DNA of 15,979 nucleotides from Anaerolinea sp. (GTDB lineage Bacteria; Chloroflexota; Anaerolineae; Anaerolineales; Anaerolineaceae): positions 1 through 15,979 of the forward strand of contig JAIWNK010000158.1 of NCBI GenBank assembly GCA_020216845.1. Reading direction: 5' to 3'. The notes below the pieces were generated by a model. The model saw only the letters and a program-made list of their open reading frames with translations. It made no database searches and had not been told where the DNA came from. Shown piece by piece: positions 8,636-15,887 of the stretch. Within the stretch, counting starts at the first letter, position 1. Every line of letters starts with the position of its first letter. The translations under genes were made by a program, and so were the position numbers.

Positions 8636-9414
8636 CGCTCCGTCTTCTTCAATCGAATGACCACTTTACGATTGGGTTCTTCGCCAATGCTTTCCGTCTC
8701 CACTGCGGGATGGTTGCGCAGCTCCAGGTGAATCACGCGCCGCTCGCTCGCCGACATCGGCTCCAAGGTTTGGCGCTTCCCCGAACTGACGGCCTGCTCA
8801 GCCATCCGTTGTGCCAATACTTGCAATTGTCGCTCGCGCCGTGAACGATAGCCCTGCACATCAATCATCAAGGGCACCCACCGTCCAATTTCTTTTGAGA
8901 CAATCAAGCTGGCGATATATTGCAGCGCATTCAACGTCTCTGAACGGCGGCCGATGAGAATGCTCAGGTCATTCCCATGCACTTCCACCACCACCGATTC
9001 CTGATCTCGCTCATCCACCGGTGGAACAAAGCGCGTCGTCACCTCAGCTTTAACCTTCATTTTCTCCAGCAATTCAGCCACCACCTCGTGCGCCACATGG
9101 GCAATGTGTTCCACTTCCGCTTTCGACTGTTCAGGTTGTTGCGTTTGCGTAGGCGCATCTACAGACGGCTTGCTACTTTCCACCTGCGCTTGCGGCGTTA
9201 CGGCAGCAGCAGTGTTGGTCTGCACCACCAGGTCTTTCAATGCCAGGCGCACGCGCGCCTGCCGGCTGCCCAGGCCCAAAAAGCCGCGGCTGCCCTCATC
9301 CAAAACTTCTACCTCCACAGCTTCGCGCGGCAGGCCCAGTTGCTGCAAACCGCGTTCAATCGCTTCTTCCACCGTTGGTGCGATCACTTCCAGTTTCGTT
9401 TTTTGCTGACTCAT
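8632..9414 (-). CDS. jag: Jag/KhpB RNA-binding protein (Jag_N, KH, R3H)
   Basis: A 260-residue protein normally encoded next to yidC. It contains a Jag_N domain at about 6-58 (VIAPTVEEAIERGLQQLG and RGFLGLG), a Gln/Ala-rich linker at about 62-105, a KH domain whose GXXG-type loop is GRRS at 155-158 in ILIGRRSETLNALQ, and a C-terminal R3H domain with Arg225-x3-His229. KhpB proteins bind RNA together with KhpA and affect cell elongation and division in Firmicutes. The chosen ATG at 9414 follows GAGGG by about six bases. A GTG four codons earlier has its purine tract too close. It lies 14 bp after yidC. Confidence 0.94.
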   Translation of the reverse strand: MSQQKTKLEVIAPTVEEAIERGLQQLGLPREAVEVEVLDEGSRGFLGLGSRQARVRLALKDLVVQTNTAAAVTPQAQVESSKPSVDAPTQTQQPEQSKAEVEHIAHVAHEVVAELLEKMKVKAEVTTRFVPPVDERDQESVVVEVHGNDLSILIGRRSETLNALQYIASLIVSKEIGRWVPLMIDVQGYRSRRERQLQVLAQRMAEQAVSSGKRQTLEPMSASERRVIHLELRNHPAVETESIGEEPNRKVVIRLKKTER

Positions 9415-9428
9415 GTGTTCCCTCACTC

Positions 9429-10313
9429 CTACTTTCCCGATCGGCCCGACTTGCTCGGCTTACCAGGCTTTTTATCCGGTTTCGATGATGTCATTTCAGC
9501 TTTCTTCTGCGTTGCTTCCACCGAAGGCGAATTTCCAGCCTCTTTCTTCTTTGGCATCAAATTCGACCAATTCAGCCGCCCCAACAGCGCATATTGGGCA
9601 ATCCCAATCAGGTTCGTAAATACAAAGTAAACTGCCAGCCCCGCCGAAAGTGAGTAAGCAAACCAGCCCATCAACAACGGCATGTAGAGATTCATCATAT
9701 TGGCCGTCATGGCACTTGGGTCGCGCGGGTTGCTGGAACTGGTCGGCGGCGTCATCAGTTTCGACTGCAAATACGTCGTTACAACCACAAGAATCGTCAA
9801 TACCGGAATCGGGAACGGCAGAAAAGAAAGGTGCAAGCGCTCAGGCTGCCCCAAATCTGCAATCCACAAAAACCGGCTATTGAGCGGGATCAAACTTTCA
9901 ATCTGTAACAACCAGGGATAGAGATGCCGCGTCAGGTCAAACAACTGCAGCGGCGTGCTTGCCAACGCCGCCGTCATGCCCTGATAGAAAGCGATCATAA
10001 TCGGCAACTGAATCAATGTCGGCAAACACGAAGAAAGTGGGTTGACGCCCATCTCCTGCATCAAGCGCGTTTGCTCTGCTGCCAACTTCTCGCGATCATC
10101 CTTATACTTTTCCTGAATTTCTTTGAAACGCGGGTCGGTTTGCAGTTTTTGCATCGTTTGCGCGCCCTTGATCTGACTGACCATCAGAGGATGTGTCAAC
10201 ACCCGCACCAACAGGGTAAACAATAGAATGGCTACCCCCAGGTTGCCGCCAATCAGGTTATAGATGAACAACAAAATATTCGTAAAAACAGGGACAACAA
10301 GCTCATTCCACAT
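9429..10313 (-). CDS. yidC: Membrane protein insertase YidC/Oxa1 family
   Basis: Inserts and folds membrane proteins, alone or with SecYEG. It has 294 residues with about five membrane segments. It lacks the large periplasmic domain of proteobacterial YidC and shows no lipobox like that of SpoIIIJ. The conserved positive residue of the hydrophilic groove is Arg37 in LLFTLLVRVLTHPL. The cytoplasmic helical hairpin is rich in charge (KLQTDPRFKEIQEKYKDD). The core motif LSSCLPTLIQLPIMIAFYQG is present. The last 40 residues are Lys/Ser/Pro-rich and basic, as in YidC homologues whose tail contacts the ribosome. ATG at 10313 lies 12 bp after the lipoprotein gene; the ribosome-binding site is modest (AAGG). 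Confidence 0.96.
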   Translation of the reverse strand: MWNELVVPVFTNILLFIYNLIGGNLGVAILLFTLLVRVLTHPLMVSQIKGAQTMQKLQTDPRFKEIQEKYKDDREKLAAEQTRLMQEMGVNPLSSCLPTLIQLPIMIAFYQGMTAALASTPLQLFDLTRHLYPWLLQIESLIPLNSRFLWIADLGQPERLHLSFLPFPIPVLTILVVVTTYLQSKLMTPPTSSSNPRDPSAMTANMMNLYMPLLMGWFAYSLSAGLAVYFVFTNLIGIAQYALLGRLNWSNLMPKKKEAGNSPSVEATQKKAEMTSSKPDKKPGKPSKSGRSGK

Positions 10314-10325
10314 AAGGTACTGCCT

Positions 10326-11423
10326 TTACTTGGCCGGTTGGAACGACCAGATTTGATTGCCATTCAGATTGGTAGCAATCAGAGGGGTTTTGCCGTTGAC
10401 AATGCCAATCATCAGCACATCCGCAGCAGCCATCGGCCCATTGTAGAACTTTCCATCCTCAGGCATGGTGAACAAAATAACCTTTCGAGAATCGGCAAAA
10501 GACAGTTTGACCAATTTGCCGCCGCGCACGCTATCCGCTTTTTGCAGCGCAAACACCAACCCATCTTGCAACACCGCCGGAGCACCTACCACCCCACTCC
10601 CATCCTGCTCCAGAGCAATCGTTTCCAATTCGGTGCCATCCGTTGCCGAAAGAATGTGGGCCACACCGTTCATATCGCCGATATATAGCTTGCCATCTAC
10701 CAACGTAGCCTGCGTCCACAAACGAGCATTGATGGCCTTCTTCCATTTCAGCGAACCATCCAGGCTGTTAAGCGCCACCACTTCGTTGGATAGCGAGGTG
10801 ATATACAACGTTCCATCCTCCGCCAGTGTTGGTTGGAACAACGCCGCCGCCCCCAAGTCATACGTCCAAACCGACTTGCCGGTCATCAAGTCAACCGCAT
10901 ATAGCTTGTGATCCATGCTAGGCAGGTAAGCGCGCTGACCATCCGTTGCCGGCGAGGCCCATAGCGCCCCATCGGTCGCAAATTTCCAACGCAAACTGCC
11001 ATCCAGGCTCAACGCATATAAGGCATAATCGGCATTTGCCGCCAGGATCAAATCGCCCGTCACCACCGGTGCAGCGATGAAATGACCCGTTGCGCCATTG
11101 AAGCGCCACATCTCTTGTCCACTCAGTGACAGGCCTGTCACCGCACCGGGCAAGCTATAGTCGGCAACCACCAGCATATCCCCAGCCAACGCCGGCGGAG
11201 CGTAAAACATGCGTCCACCTTCTGCCTTTTGCGGGTACCGCCACTGCTCGGTGCCAGTGTTCAAGTCAATGGCATAGACAAATTGTGCATTTGCCATGTA
11301 GACCGTCTGACCATCCGCCACCAAGCCAGGGTAACTGACCGCTGGCAAACGCCCACACGCGCTCAGCACCAAACCCAACAAGGCCAGGCTCAAAAACCAC
11401 CACACTCGTTTGAACTTCAACAT
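10326..11423 (-). CDS. PQQ-type beta-propeller lipoprotein (BamB-like)
   Basis: A 365-residue extracytoplasmic protein. The N-terminus is a lipoprotein signal: basic start, hydrophobic core WWFLSLALLGLVL and lipobox LSAC with Cys23. The rest consists of repeated beta-propeller blades with the PQQ/BamB-type signature, recurring as GTEQWRYP, GQEMWRF, GSLRWKF, GKSVWTYDLG and GSLKWKK, each starting with an A/V-Y-(A)-(I/L) strand. About seven or eight blades fit. No enzyme motif for a quinoprotein dehydrogenase is seen, so a binding or scaffold role is likelier. It sits between yidD and yidC, with gaps of 27 and 12 bp, and so is probably co-expressed with the insertase. A role in membrane-protein assembly on the outer face is inference. 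Confidence 0.85.
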   Translation of the reverse strand: MLKFKRVWWFLSLALLGLVLSACGRLPAVSYPGLVADGQTVYMANAQFVYAIDLNTGTEQWRYPQKAEGGRMFYAPPALAGDMLVVADYSLPGAVTGLSLSGQEMWRFNGATGHFIAAPVVTGDLILAANADYALYALSLDGSLRWKFATDGALWASPATDGQRAYLPSMDHKLYAVDLMTGKSVWTYDLGAAALFQPTLAEDGTLYITSLSNEVVALNSLDGSLKWKKAINARLWTQATLVDGKLYIGDMNGVAHILSATDGTELETIALEQDGSGVVGAPAVLQDGLVFALQKADSVRGGKLVKLSFADSRKVILFTMPEDGKFYNGPMAAADVLMIGIVNGKTPLIATNLNGNQIWSFQPAK

Positions 11424-11450
11424 GCCTTTACCTTCCTCACAGCACAGCGT

Positions 11451-11729
11451 TTATGGAACCGGATCATAGCCCCCCGGATTGAAAGGATTACAACGTAGCA
11501 CACGTTTGAAAGCCATCCAACCGCCTTTGAGCGCCCCATATTTATAAACCGCCTGATATCCATAATGCGAACAACTGGGATAAAAGCGGCAAGTATCAGG
11601 CGGCAAAGCCGGCGAGACCACGGCTTGATACAAACGTATCAACCCTAACAGCAGAGCGCGCGGCAGGTTCACCACCTTCAGTGGCAAATCACGCAGCCGT
11701 GGCTCGTTGGGATAATCACGCGGAAACAT
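11451..11729 (-). CDS. yidD: Membrane protein insertion efficiency factor YidD
   Basis: A small 92-residue protein with the complete YidD signature: an amphipathic segment [19 protein letters not shown] (22-40), then [15 protein letters not shown] (Cys47, Cys53), KYGALKGG and KRVLRCNP (Cys80), ending in GGYDPVP. YidD is thought to help YidC insert membrane proteins from the cytoplasmic face. The frame opens 13 codons further upstream, but ATG at 11729 has an AAGGAA ribosome-binding site and gives the expected N-terminus. It overlaps the end of rnpA by 14 bp. Confidence 0.95.
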   Translation of the reverse strand: MFPRDYPNEPRLRDLPLKVVNLPRALLLGLIRLYQAVVSPALPPDTCRFYPSCSHYGYQAVYKYGALKGGWMAFKRVLRCNPFNPGGYDPVP

Positions 11730-12078
11730 TGCTCTTTCCTTCTTCCACAAACAGATCCGCTCGTTCAAAAACGCTCTTCACAGCCGATTGAATGGATTGA
11801 AAATCAGCTGTAGCAATTGGTTTGCGCGCCAGAAGCAGCACATCCCAACCGGGCAAAAGGCGGGGTAAAAGCCCATCTACACAAGCACGCAGGCGGCGCT
11901 TGGCGCGATTACGCACCACCGCATTGCCCACAGCGCGACCGGCCACTACCCCGACTCGTACCCCCGTTCCTTGCGCAGCAAACACAAACAACACAACCAG
12001 CGGGTGGGCGTATGACTTGCCAAAACGCCGCACCCGCTTGATATCGGTTGAACGGGTTAATCGAAACTTTCGTTTCAC
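11716..12078 (-). CDS. rnpA: Ribonuclease P protein component
   Basis: Protein subunit of RNase P, which trims the 5' leader of pre-tRNAs together with the RNA subunit (not encoded here). The 120 residues match family length. The RNR signature [10 protein letters not shown] lies at 56-65, preceded by [12 protein letters not shown], and the basic N-terminus [11 protein letters not shown] is typical. The start is GTG at 12078; a TGA six codons upstream in the same frame leaves no other start, and AAAGG is suitably placed. It lies 47 bp after rpmH and overlaps yidD. Confidence 0.96.
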   Translation of the reverse strand: MKRKFRLTRSTDIKRVRRFGKSYAHPLVVLFVFAAQGTGVRVGVVAGRAVGNAVVRNRAKRRLRACVDGLLPRLLPGWDVLLLARKPIATADFQSIQSAVKSVFERADLFVEEGKSNVSA

Positions 12079-12125
12079 CCATACCTTTGGGGGTCAATCC
12101 CAAAAAAATTCCTTTTGGTTCAATC

Positions 12126-12299
12126 CTACCAGCGGATTCGCTTCACGTGATTGTTGGCGCTGACCGTCAATTTATGGCGGCCACGCAGGCGGCGGCGCTT
12201 GAGAACCTCACGCCCATCCGCAGTTGCCATGCGGGCGCGAAAGCCATGTACGCGCAGGCGACGATGAATTTTGGGTTGATACGTCCGTTTGGTTGACAT
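12126..12299 (-). CDS. rpmH: 50S ribosomal protein L34
   Basis: A short gene of 57 residues, first in its operon. The protein begins [20 protein letters not shown], continues [20 protein letters not shown], and then has the usual RHKLTVS followed by a basic tail ending KRIRW. L34 is usually 44-50 residues, so the tail after LTVS is a modest extension. ATG at 12299 is preceded by AAAGGAA about 7-8 bases before it. The rpmH-rnpA-yidD order is the classic bacterial arrangement and supports the call. Confidence 0.97.
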   Translation of the reverse strand: MSTKRTYQPKIHRRLRVHGFRARMATADGREVLKRRRLRGRHKLTVSANNHVKRIRW

Positions 12300-12424
12300 G
12301 CTACGTTCCTTTCACCTTCTGTCTTAAATTTTTCTGCTCGTCATCCTGCCTGGCAAGGATAGATCCGGGCCAAGAAACTCGACCGCATTGCGATTGTGAT
12401 CTGCCCTCACAAGGCCGGGCGACA
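12300..12424 (-). promoter_or_regulatory. Leader region of the rpmH operon
   Basis: About 125 untranslated bases lie between the predicted transcription start and the rpmH start codon. A dyad at 12343-12360 could form a 5-bp stem (ATCCT/AGGAT) with an 8-base loop. No known riboswitch or L34 autoregulatory motif was recognised. The leader is long for such a compact operon, but nothing firm can be said of its function. Confidence 0.35.
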
Positions 12425-12431
12425 AAGGGCC

Positions 12432-12460
12432 ATTATACCGCAACGCTGCCGATCGGTCAA
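12432..12460 (-). promoter_or_regulatory. Main promoter of the rpmH-to-pdp operon
   Basis: On the minus strand, -35 TTGACC (12455-12460) and a perfect -10 TATAAT (12432-12437) are separated by exactly 17 bp, close to the sigma-70/sigma-A consensus and fitting a highly expressed ribosomal gene. The -35 box lies only 6 bp beyond the stop codon of the upstream trkA gene. No terminator separates the two units, so read-through from the potassium operon is possible. Confidence 0.88.
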
Positions 12461-12466
12461 CAAAAT

Positions 12467-13141
12467 TCAATCCATTTCTGGGTCCTCAAATAGGGCAACC
12501 AATTCTCGTGCGCTTTTTGGATCGGTCAGCGCCAGCACCTCATCACCGACCTCAAAAACCGTCTCGCCGCGCGGCACCACCACATCACCACTGCGCAAAA
12601 TAGCGGTAATGACGCAATTGCGCGGCAAGACCAGATCCTTAATCGCAACCCCAACCGCCTTGGCCCCCGCTGGAATCTTTTCCTCCACCAACGAGTAATG
12701 TCCTCGTCGCAGTTTCAACAATGTCACCATGTCGCCCAAGGACATCTCTTCTTGAATCATGCTTGCCATAATCGAAGCCTGATTCAGCTCCACATCCACA
12801 TGAAACAAGTCATTGAACAGCCAGGCATTACGCGGGTTGTTGACGCGCGCAATCGTGCGCCGCACGCCATAGCGTTTGCGCGCCAGGTAACACAACACCA
12901 GGTTCACCTCATCGTGCGTTGTACATGCCGCCATCACATCCGCTTGCTCAATGCCCGCCTGCTCCAAAACCTGAGCATTGAGCAATTCCCCCTCATGAAT
13001 CAACTCTGTCGGCAATTCGCGATGAATGCGCGTCAGCACCTGTTTGCGATCATCCACCACATGGACATCATGATCCTGTGCGATCAAGGTGCGCGCTAAT
13101 TGCGCTCCGGTTCTGCCTCCGCCAACAATTACCACATACAT
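12467..13141 (-). CDS. trkA: TrkA-type RCK potassium regulator, second copy
   Basis: Cytoplasmic RCK protein of 224 residues: a TrkA_N Rossmann domain (VVIVGGGRTGAQLARTL, GxGRxG at 7-12, and Asp30 in VHVVDD at the end of strand 2, the usual ribose-binding acid) followed by a TrkA_C domain at about 140-220 (KAVGVAIKDLVLPRNCVITA, FEVGDEVLALTD). Such proteins gate K+ transporters in response to NAD(H), ATP or c-di-AMP. ATG at 13141 has AGGAG eight bases upstream and the standard family N-terminus. An ATG two codons earlier (13147) would form an ATGA overlap with the upstream gene and cannot be excluded. It is last in the kimA-trkA-trkA cluster. Confidence 0.92.
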   Translation of the reverse strand: MYVVIVGGGRTGAQLARTLIAQDHDVHVVDDRKQVLTRIHRELPTELIHEGELLNAQVLEQAGIEQADVMAACTTHDEVNLVLCYLARKRYGVRRTIARVNNPRNAWLFNDLFHVDVELNQASIMASMIQEEMSLGDMVTLLKLRRGHYSLVEEKIPAGAKAVGVAIKDLVLPRNCVITAILRSGDVVVPRGETVFEVGDEVLALTDPKSARELVALFEDPEMD

Positions 13142-13143
13142 AT

Positions 13144-13803
13144 TCATTTCTCCTCTCGCGGCCGACAGACAAGCGCCCGCAACGATTCAACACCATCCAA
13201 CGTGGCACTGACATGCACCACATCGCCTGCTTTCAAGATCCAATCTGGCCTTGGCAAATGGGCACGCCCAGCGCGCGCCACCGATACAGCGATCACATCT
13301 GCAATCATCCACTCAGATAGAGGGTGCCCATCCCATTCGGCACCAACAGCAAGCTCATACACTTCCACCTCGCCATTCCCCGCCGAAAAGACGGCCCGCA
13401 CCTCGCCATGATATACCATCTCCTCCAGGCGCTGCGCCGCCCAACTTGTGGCACTCACAATTTGCAGGTCAAACATCTCATACAAATAGCGATACGCCGG
13501 ATCATAATTACGCGCCACAACCGTCTTAACGTGAAACTTCTGAGCAGCCGCATGTGCCACAACCAAATTCAGCGCATCGCTGTTCGTCGCCGCCACCAAT
13601 GCGTCACACGTCTCAATGCCGGCCCGATGCAAAACCTCATAATTGGTCACATCGCCCTCAAACACACGCCCTTGAAAATCAGCCGGCAGGTTTTCACGCG
13701 GCGCATCGGGCAACGCAATCACAGCCACATCCTGACCGCGCTGACTCATGCGATAGGCCAATTCAGAGCCCATTCTTCCACAACCCACAACGATGATTTG
13801 CAT
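13144..13803 (-). CDS. trkA: TrkA-type RCK potassium regulator, first copy
   Basis: A 219-residue RCK protein with the same two-domain plan as its downstream neighbour: a TrkA_N glycine loop IIVVGCGRMGSELAYRM (GxGRxG at 7-12) and a TrkA_C domain at about 135-215 (VYELAVGAEWDGHPLSE, ILKAGDVVHVSATLD). It departs from the family at the end of strand 2, where VAVIALPD has Ala30 instead of the acidic residue that normally holds the adenosine ribose, so its ligand may differ from that of its partner. Its frame is open 9 codons upstream, but ATG at 13803 gives the normal N-terminus and has AAGGA eight to nine bases before it. It follows the KimA-like transporter gene by 37 bp. The two proteins may form a heteromeric ring (inference). 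Confidence 0.9.
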   Translation of the reverse strand: MQIIVVGCGRMGSELAYRMSQRGQDVAVIALPDAPRENLPADFQGRVFEGDVTNYEVLHRAGIETCDALVAATNSDALNLVVAHAAAQKFHVKTVVARNYDPAYRYLYEMFDLQIVSATSWAAQRLEEMVYHGEVRAVFSAGNGEVEVYELAVGAEWDGHPLSEWMIADVIAVSVARAGRAHLPRPDWILKAGDVVHVSATLDGVESLRALVCRPREEK

Positions 13804-13811
13804 TTTTCTTA

Positions 13812-13831
13812 TCCTTCCAATTCCTTCCAAT
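13812..13831 (-). repeat. Tandem duplicate of a 10-bp ribosome-binding-site unit
   Basis: Two exact head-to-tail copies of TCCTTCCAAT (plus strand) give, on the mRNA strand, ATTGGAAGGA twice before the first trkA start codon. The copy nearest the gene supplies the ribosome-binding site and the other is a spare. This could be a slippage-prone site that tunes translation, or chance. Confidence 0.5.
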
Positions 13832-13837
13832 CCACAA

Positions 13838-13859
13838 CCCCTATTCTACATTATAGGGG
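13838..13859 (-). other. Hairpin across the stop codon of the KimA-like gene
   Basis: A perfect 7-bp stem (CCCCTAT at 13838-13844, ATAGGGG at 13853-13859) with an 8-base loop spans the TAG stop at 13841-13843. No U-tract follows, so it is unlikely to be an efficient terminator. It may protect the upstream message or set the ratio of transporter to TrkA. Confidence 0.45.
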
Positions 13860-15781
13860 ACTTCTGTAATCACAATATCCTTGCGGTTCAGTAACACATT
13901 GCGCAAGGTGTCGGCCGTACGTGCATGTAGTGCGCCACTCAAAAAGTGTTTCGGAATAAACTGCGGCACCACAATCGTAATCAGCTCATTAGGCTGTCGC
14001 TTTTCATCCAACTCATCAATGTATTCCAACAATGGCTCCACCATCAAGCGATAAGGCGATTCCAAAATCACCAAACGCAGTCCATCTCCCCAAATTTCCC
14101 ATTTCTGTTGCACTTTGGCGGTTTCTTCTGCGTCAATTGAAACATGCAGCGCCGTGATGTCGTCCGACAACATACGCGCATACCGCAACCCGGCCAACGA
14201 GCCACGATGCACCCCGCTAATTAGCAAGATCACGCGGTGACGCACCACCTGCGGCAACGTACCATAATGATCAAGCGACAGCTTTTGCGCCACGCGCACA
14301 TAATGCCGATGAATGGTCAACAAAATAGCCACGACCGACGGAATCAAAATGACCACCACCCAAGCGCCCTCGGTGAACTTGGTGACAGCGAAGATCACCA
14401 TCACTGCAAACGTACAAAACGCACCAACGCCGTTGATGAGCATTTTCAACAACCATTTCGAATCGTGATGCACGACTGAATGGTGGGTATTTAATTTCTC
14501 GCCCGGCTTTAACTGCCCTGAATGCCACCAACGTCGCGCCATGCCGGTCTGTGAAAGCGTGAAGGACAAAAACACACCAATCGCATACAGCGGGATCAGG
14601 CGCGTCACACTCGCCTGGAAGATGATAATCAGCAACGAAGCCATTGCTGCCAACGCAACGATGCCACGCGAATACACCAACCGGCTACCGCGATAAGTCA
14701 ACTGCCGCGGCAAAAAGCCATCTGCTGCGGCCAATGCACTCAGGCGGGGAAAATCAGCAAACGAGGTGTTGGCCGCCATGATCAAAATAATCGTCGTCGC
14801 TGCAATTGTTGCCAAGTAGAGCAGCCCGCGCCCATCGAACACCGTGCGTGCCAACTGAGAGACAATCGTCTCTGCCTCCGAAGGCACAGGCTGCACATGC
14901 CCGGCCAGGAAGGAAATCCCCAGCATCAGCGACCCCAAAATCGTCGCCATAATAATCAGCGTAATGCCAGCATTGCGCGAACGCGGCTCCTTGAAAGCCA
15001 TGATCCCATTTGAGATCGCCTCAACGCCGGTCAAAGCTGTCGTACCATTTGAGAAAGCGCGCAAGATCAGGAACAGCGTCACCCCTTGCACCTGCGTCAT
15101 CATCTCTGCCTCGGGCGGGTTTGCCACCACCCCCAGCGTCCCGGCAAAGTAACGGAAAAGGCCCACACCCACCGTTAGATACAACATCACCACAAAGAAA
15201 TAAGTCGGAATGGCAAAAGCCCGCCCCGACTCCTTGACCCCGCGCAAATTGATCAGCATGATGAAGCCAACCATGGCCACCGAAATCTCAACCCGATGCT
15301 GAAACAGAGCGGGAAAAGCCGAGGTGATTTGCGCCACCCCAGATGAGATAGAAACAGCCACCGTCAGCACATAATCGGTCAACAACGCCGCCGCAGCCAC
15401 CAATGCCGGTGCCATGCCCAAATTATCGCGTGAAACGCTGTAAGAGCCACCGCCATTCGGGTAAGCATGGATCGTTTGCTCATACGAAATGGTCACGATC
15501 GCCAACAAAGCGACGATCACAATCGAGAGCGGAAAGACATACTGATAAGCCGCCGCACCCAGCACCGCCAAAATAACCAACATTTCTTGCGTGGCATAGG
15601 CGGTCGAAGACAGCGCATCAGACGCAAAAACAGCCAGCCCTATTAACTTGCCAATCGTCTGATGCGGTGCATCTGCCGTTTGCAAAGGCCGGCCAATCAA
15701 CCAGGTTCGCCACGAACGCGGCGGCTTGTATTCAGCTGTTCGCCGCAGCACCGTGGTGCCATTCTTCTCTTCAATGTTCAT
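13841..15781 (-). CDS. kimA: KimA-like K+/H+ symporter (APC superfamily)
   Basis: A 646-residue membrane protein with about twelve hydrophobic segments up to roughly residue 490, then a soluble C-terminal domain (about 495-646), as in Bacillus KimA (formerly YdaO, about 607 residues). The first helix reads GLAVFASDALSSTAYAT, and Asp55/Tyr62 match KimA Asp36/Tyr43. TDYVLTVAVSISSG places Asp136, Tyr137 and Thr140 at the same spacing as KimA Asp117, Tyr118 and Thr121, residues I recall as K+-binding. AYPNGGGSYSVSRDNLG is also KimA-like. The C-terminal domain resembles the universal-stress-protein-like part that binds c-di-AMP in KimA (inference). ATG at 15781 has only a weak ribosome-binding site. 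Generic annotation would be APC family permease. The following trkA pair supports a role in potassium uptake. Confidence 0.85.
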   Translation of the reverse strand: MNIEEKNGTTVLRRTAEYKPPRSWRTWLIGRPLQTADAPHQTIGKLIGLAVFASDALSSTAYATQEMLVILAVLGAAAYQYVFPLSIVIVALLAIVTISYEQTIHAYPNGGGSYSVSRDNLGMAPALVAAAALLTDYVLTVAVSISSGVAQITSAFPALFQHRVEISVAMVGFIMLINLRGVKESGRAFAIPTYFFVVMLYLTVGVGLFRYFAGTLGVVANPPEAEMMTQVQGVTLFLILRAFSNGTTALTGVEAISNGIMAFKEPRSRNAGITLIIMATILGSLMLGISFLAGHVQPVPSEAETIVSQLARTVFDGRGLLYLATIAATTIILIMAANTSFADFPRLSALAAADGFLPRQLTYRGSRLVYSRGIVALAAMASLLIIIFQASVTRLIPLYAIGVFLSFTLSQTGMARRWWHSGQLKPGEKLNTHHSVVHHDSKWLLKMLINGVGAFCTFAVMVIFAVTKFTEGAWVVVILIPSVVAILLTIHRHYVRVAQKLSLDHYGTLPQVVRHRVILLISGVHRGSLAGLRYARMLSDDITALHVSIDAEETAKVQQKWEIWGDGLRLVILESPYRLMVEPLLEYIDELDEKRQPNELITIVVPQFIPKHFLSGALHARTADTLRNVLLNRKDIVITEVPYNVE

Positions 15782-15840
15782 ACGTTCTTTTTAATCCTCT
15801 ACTTGCTGCCAGGCGCACGCCCAGCTTAGAAAAACGATTG

Positions 15841-15870
15841 ATTATAATCGCATTTTCCGATGCAAGTCAA
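15841..15870 (-). promoter_or_regulatory. Promoter of the kimA-trkA-trkA operon
   Basis: On the minus strand, -35 TTGACT (15865-15870) and a perfect -10 TATAAT (15841-15846) are 18 bp apart. The spacer holds a small dyad (GCAT/ATGC) that could be an operator. The predicted leader is only about 50 bases, too short for the c-di-AMP (ydaO-type) riboswitch that precedes kimA in Bacillus. The -35 box lies 17 bp inside the right-hand inverted repeat. Confidence 0.8.
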
Positions 15871-15887
15871 GCTTACAATTTCGTCAA

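Noticed and set aside
12079..12125. Imperfect direct repeat (GGATTGA...AAAGG) between rpmH and rnpA
   Set aside because: Short and inexact, probably two purine-rich ribosome-binding-like tracts; no clear function.
12300..12470. Possible origin of replication beside rpmH
   Set aside because: No DnaA-box-like sequences and no dnaA gene; the region is explained by a promoter and leader.
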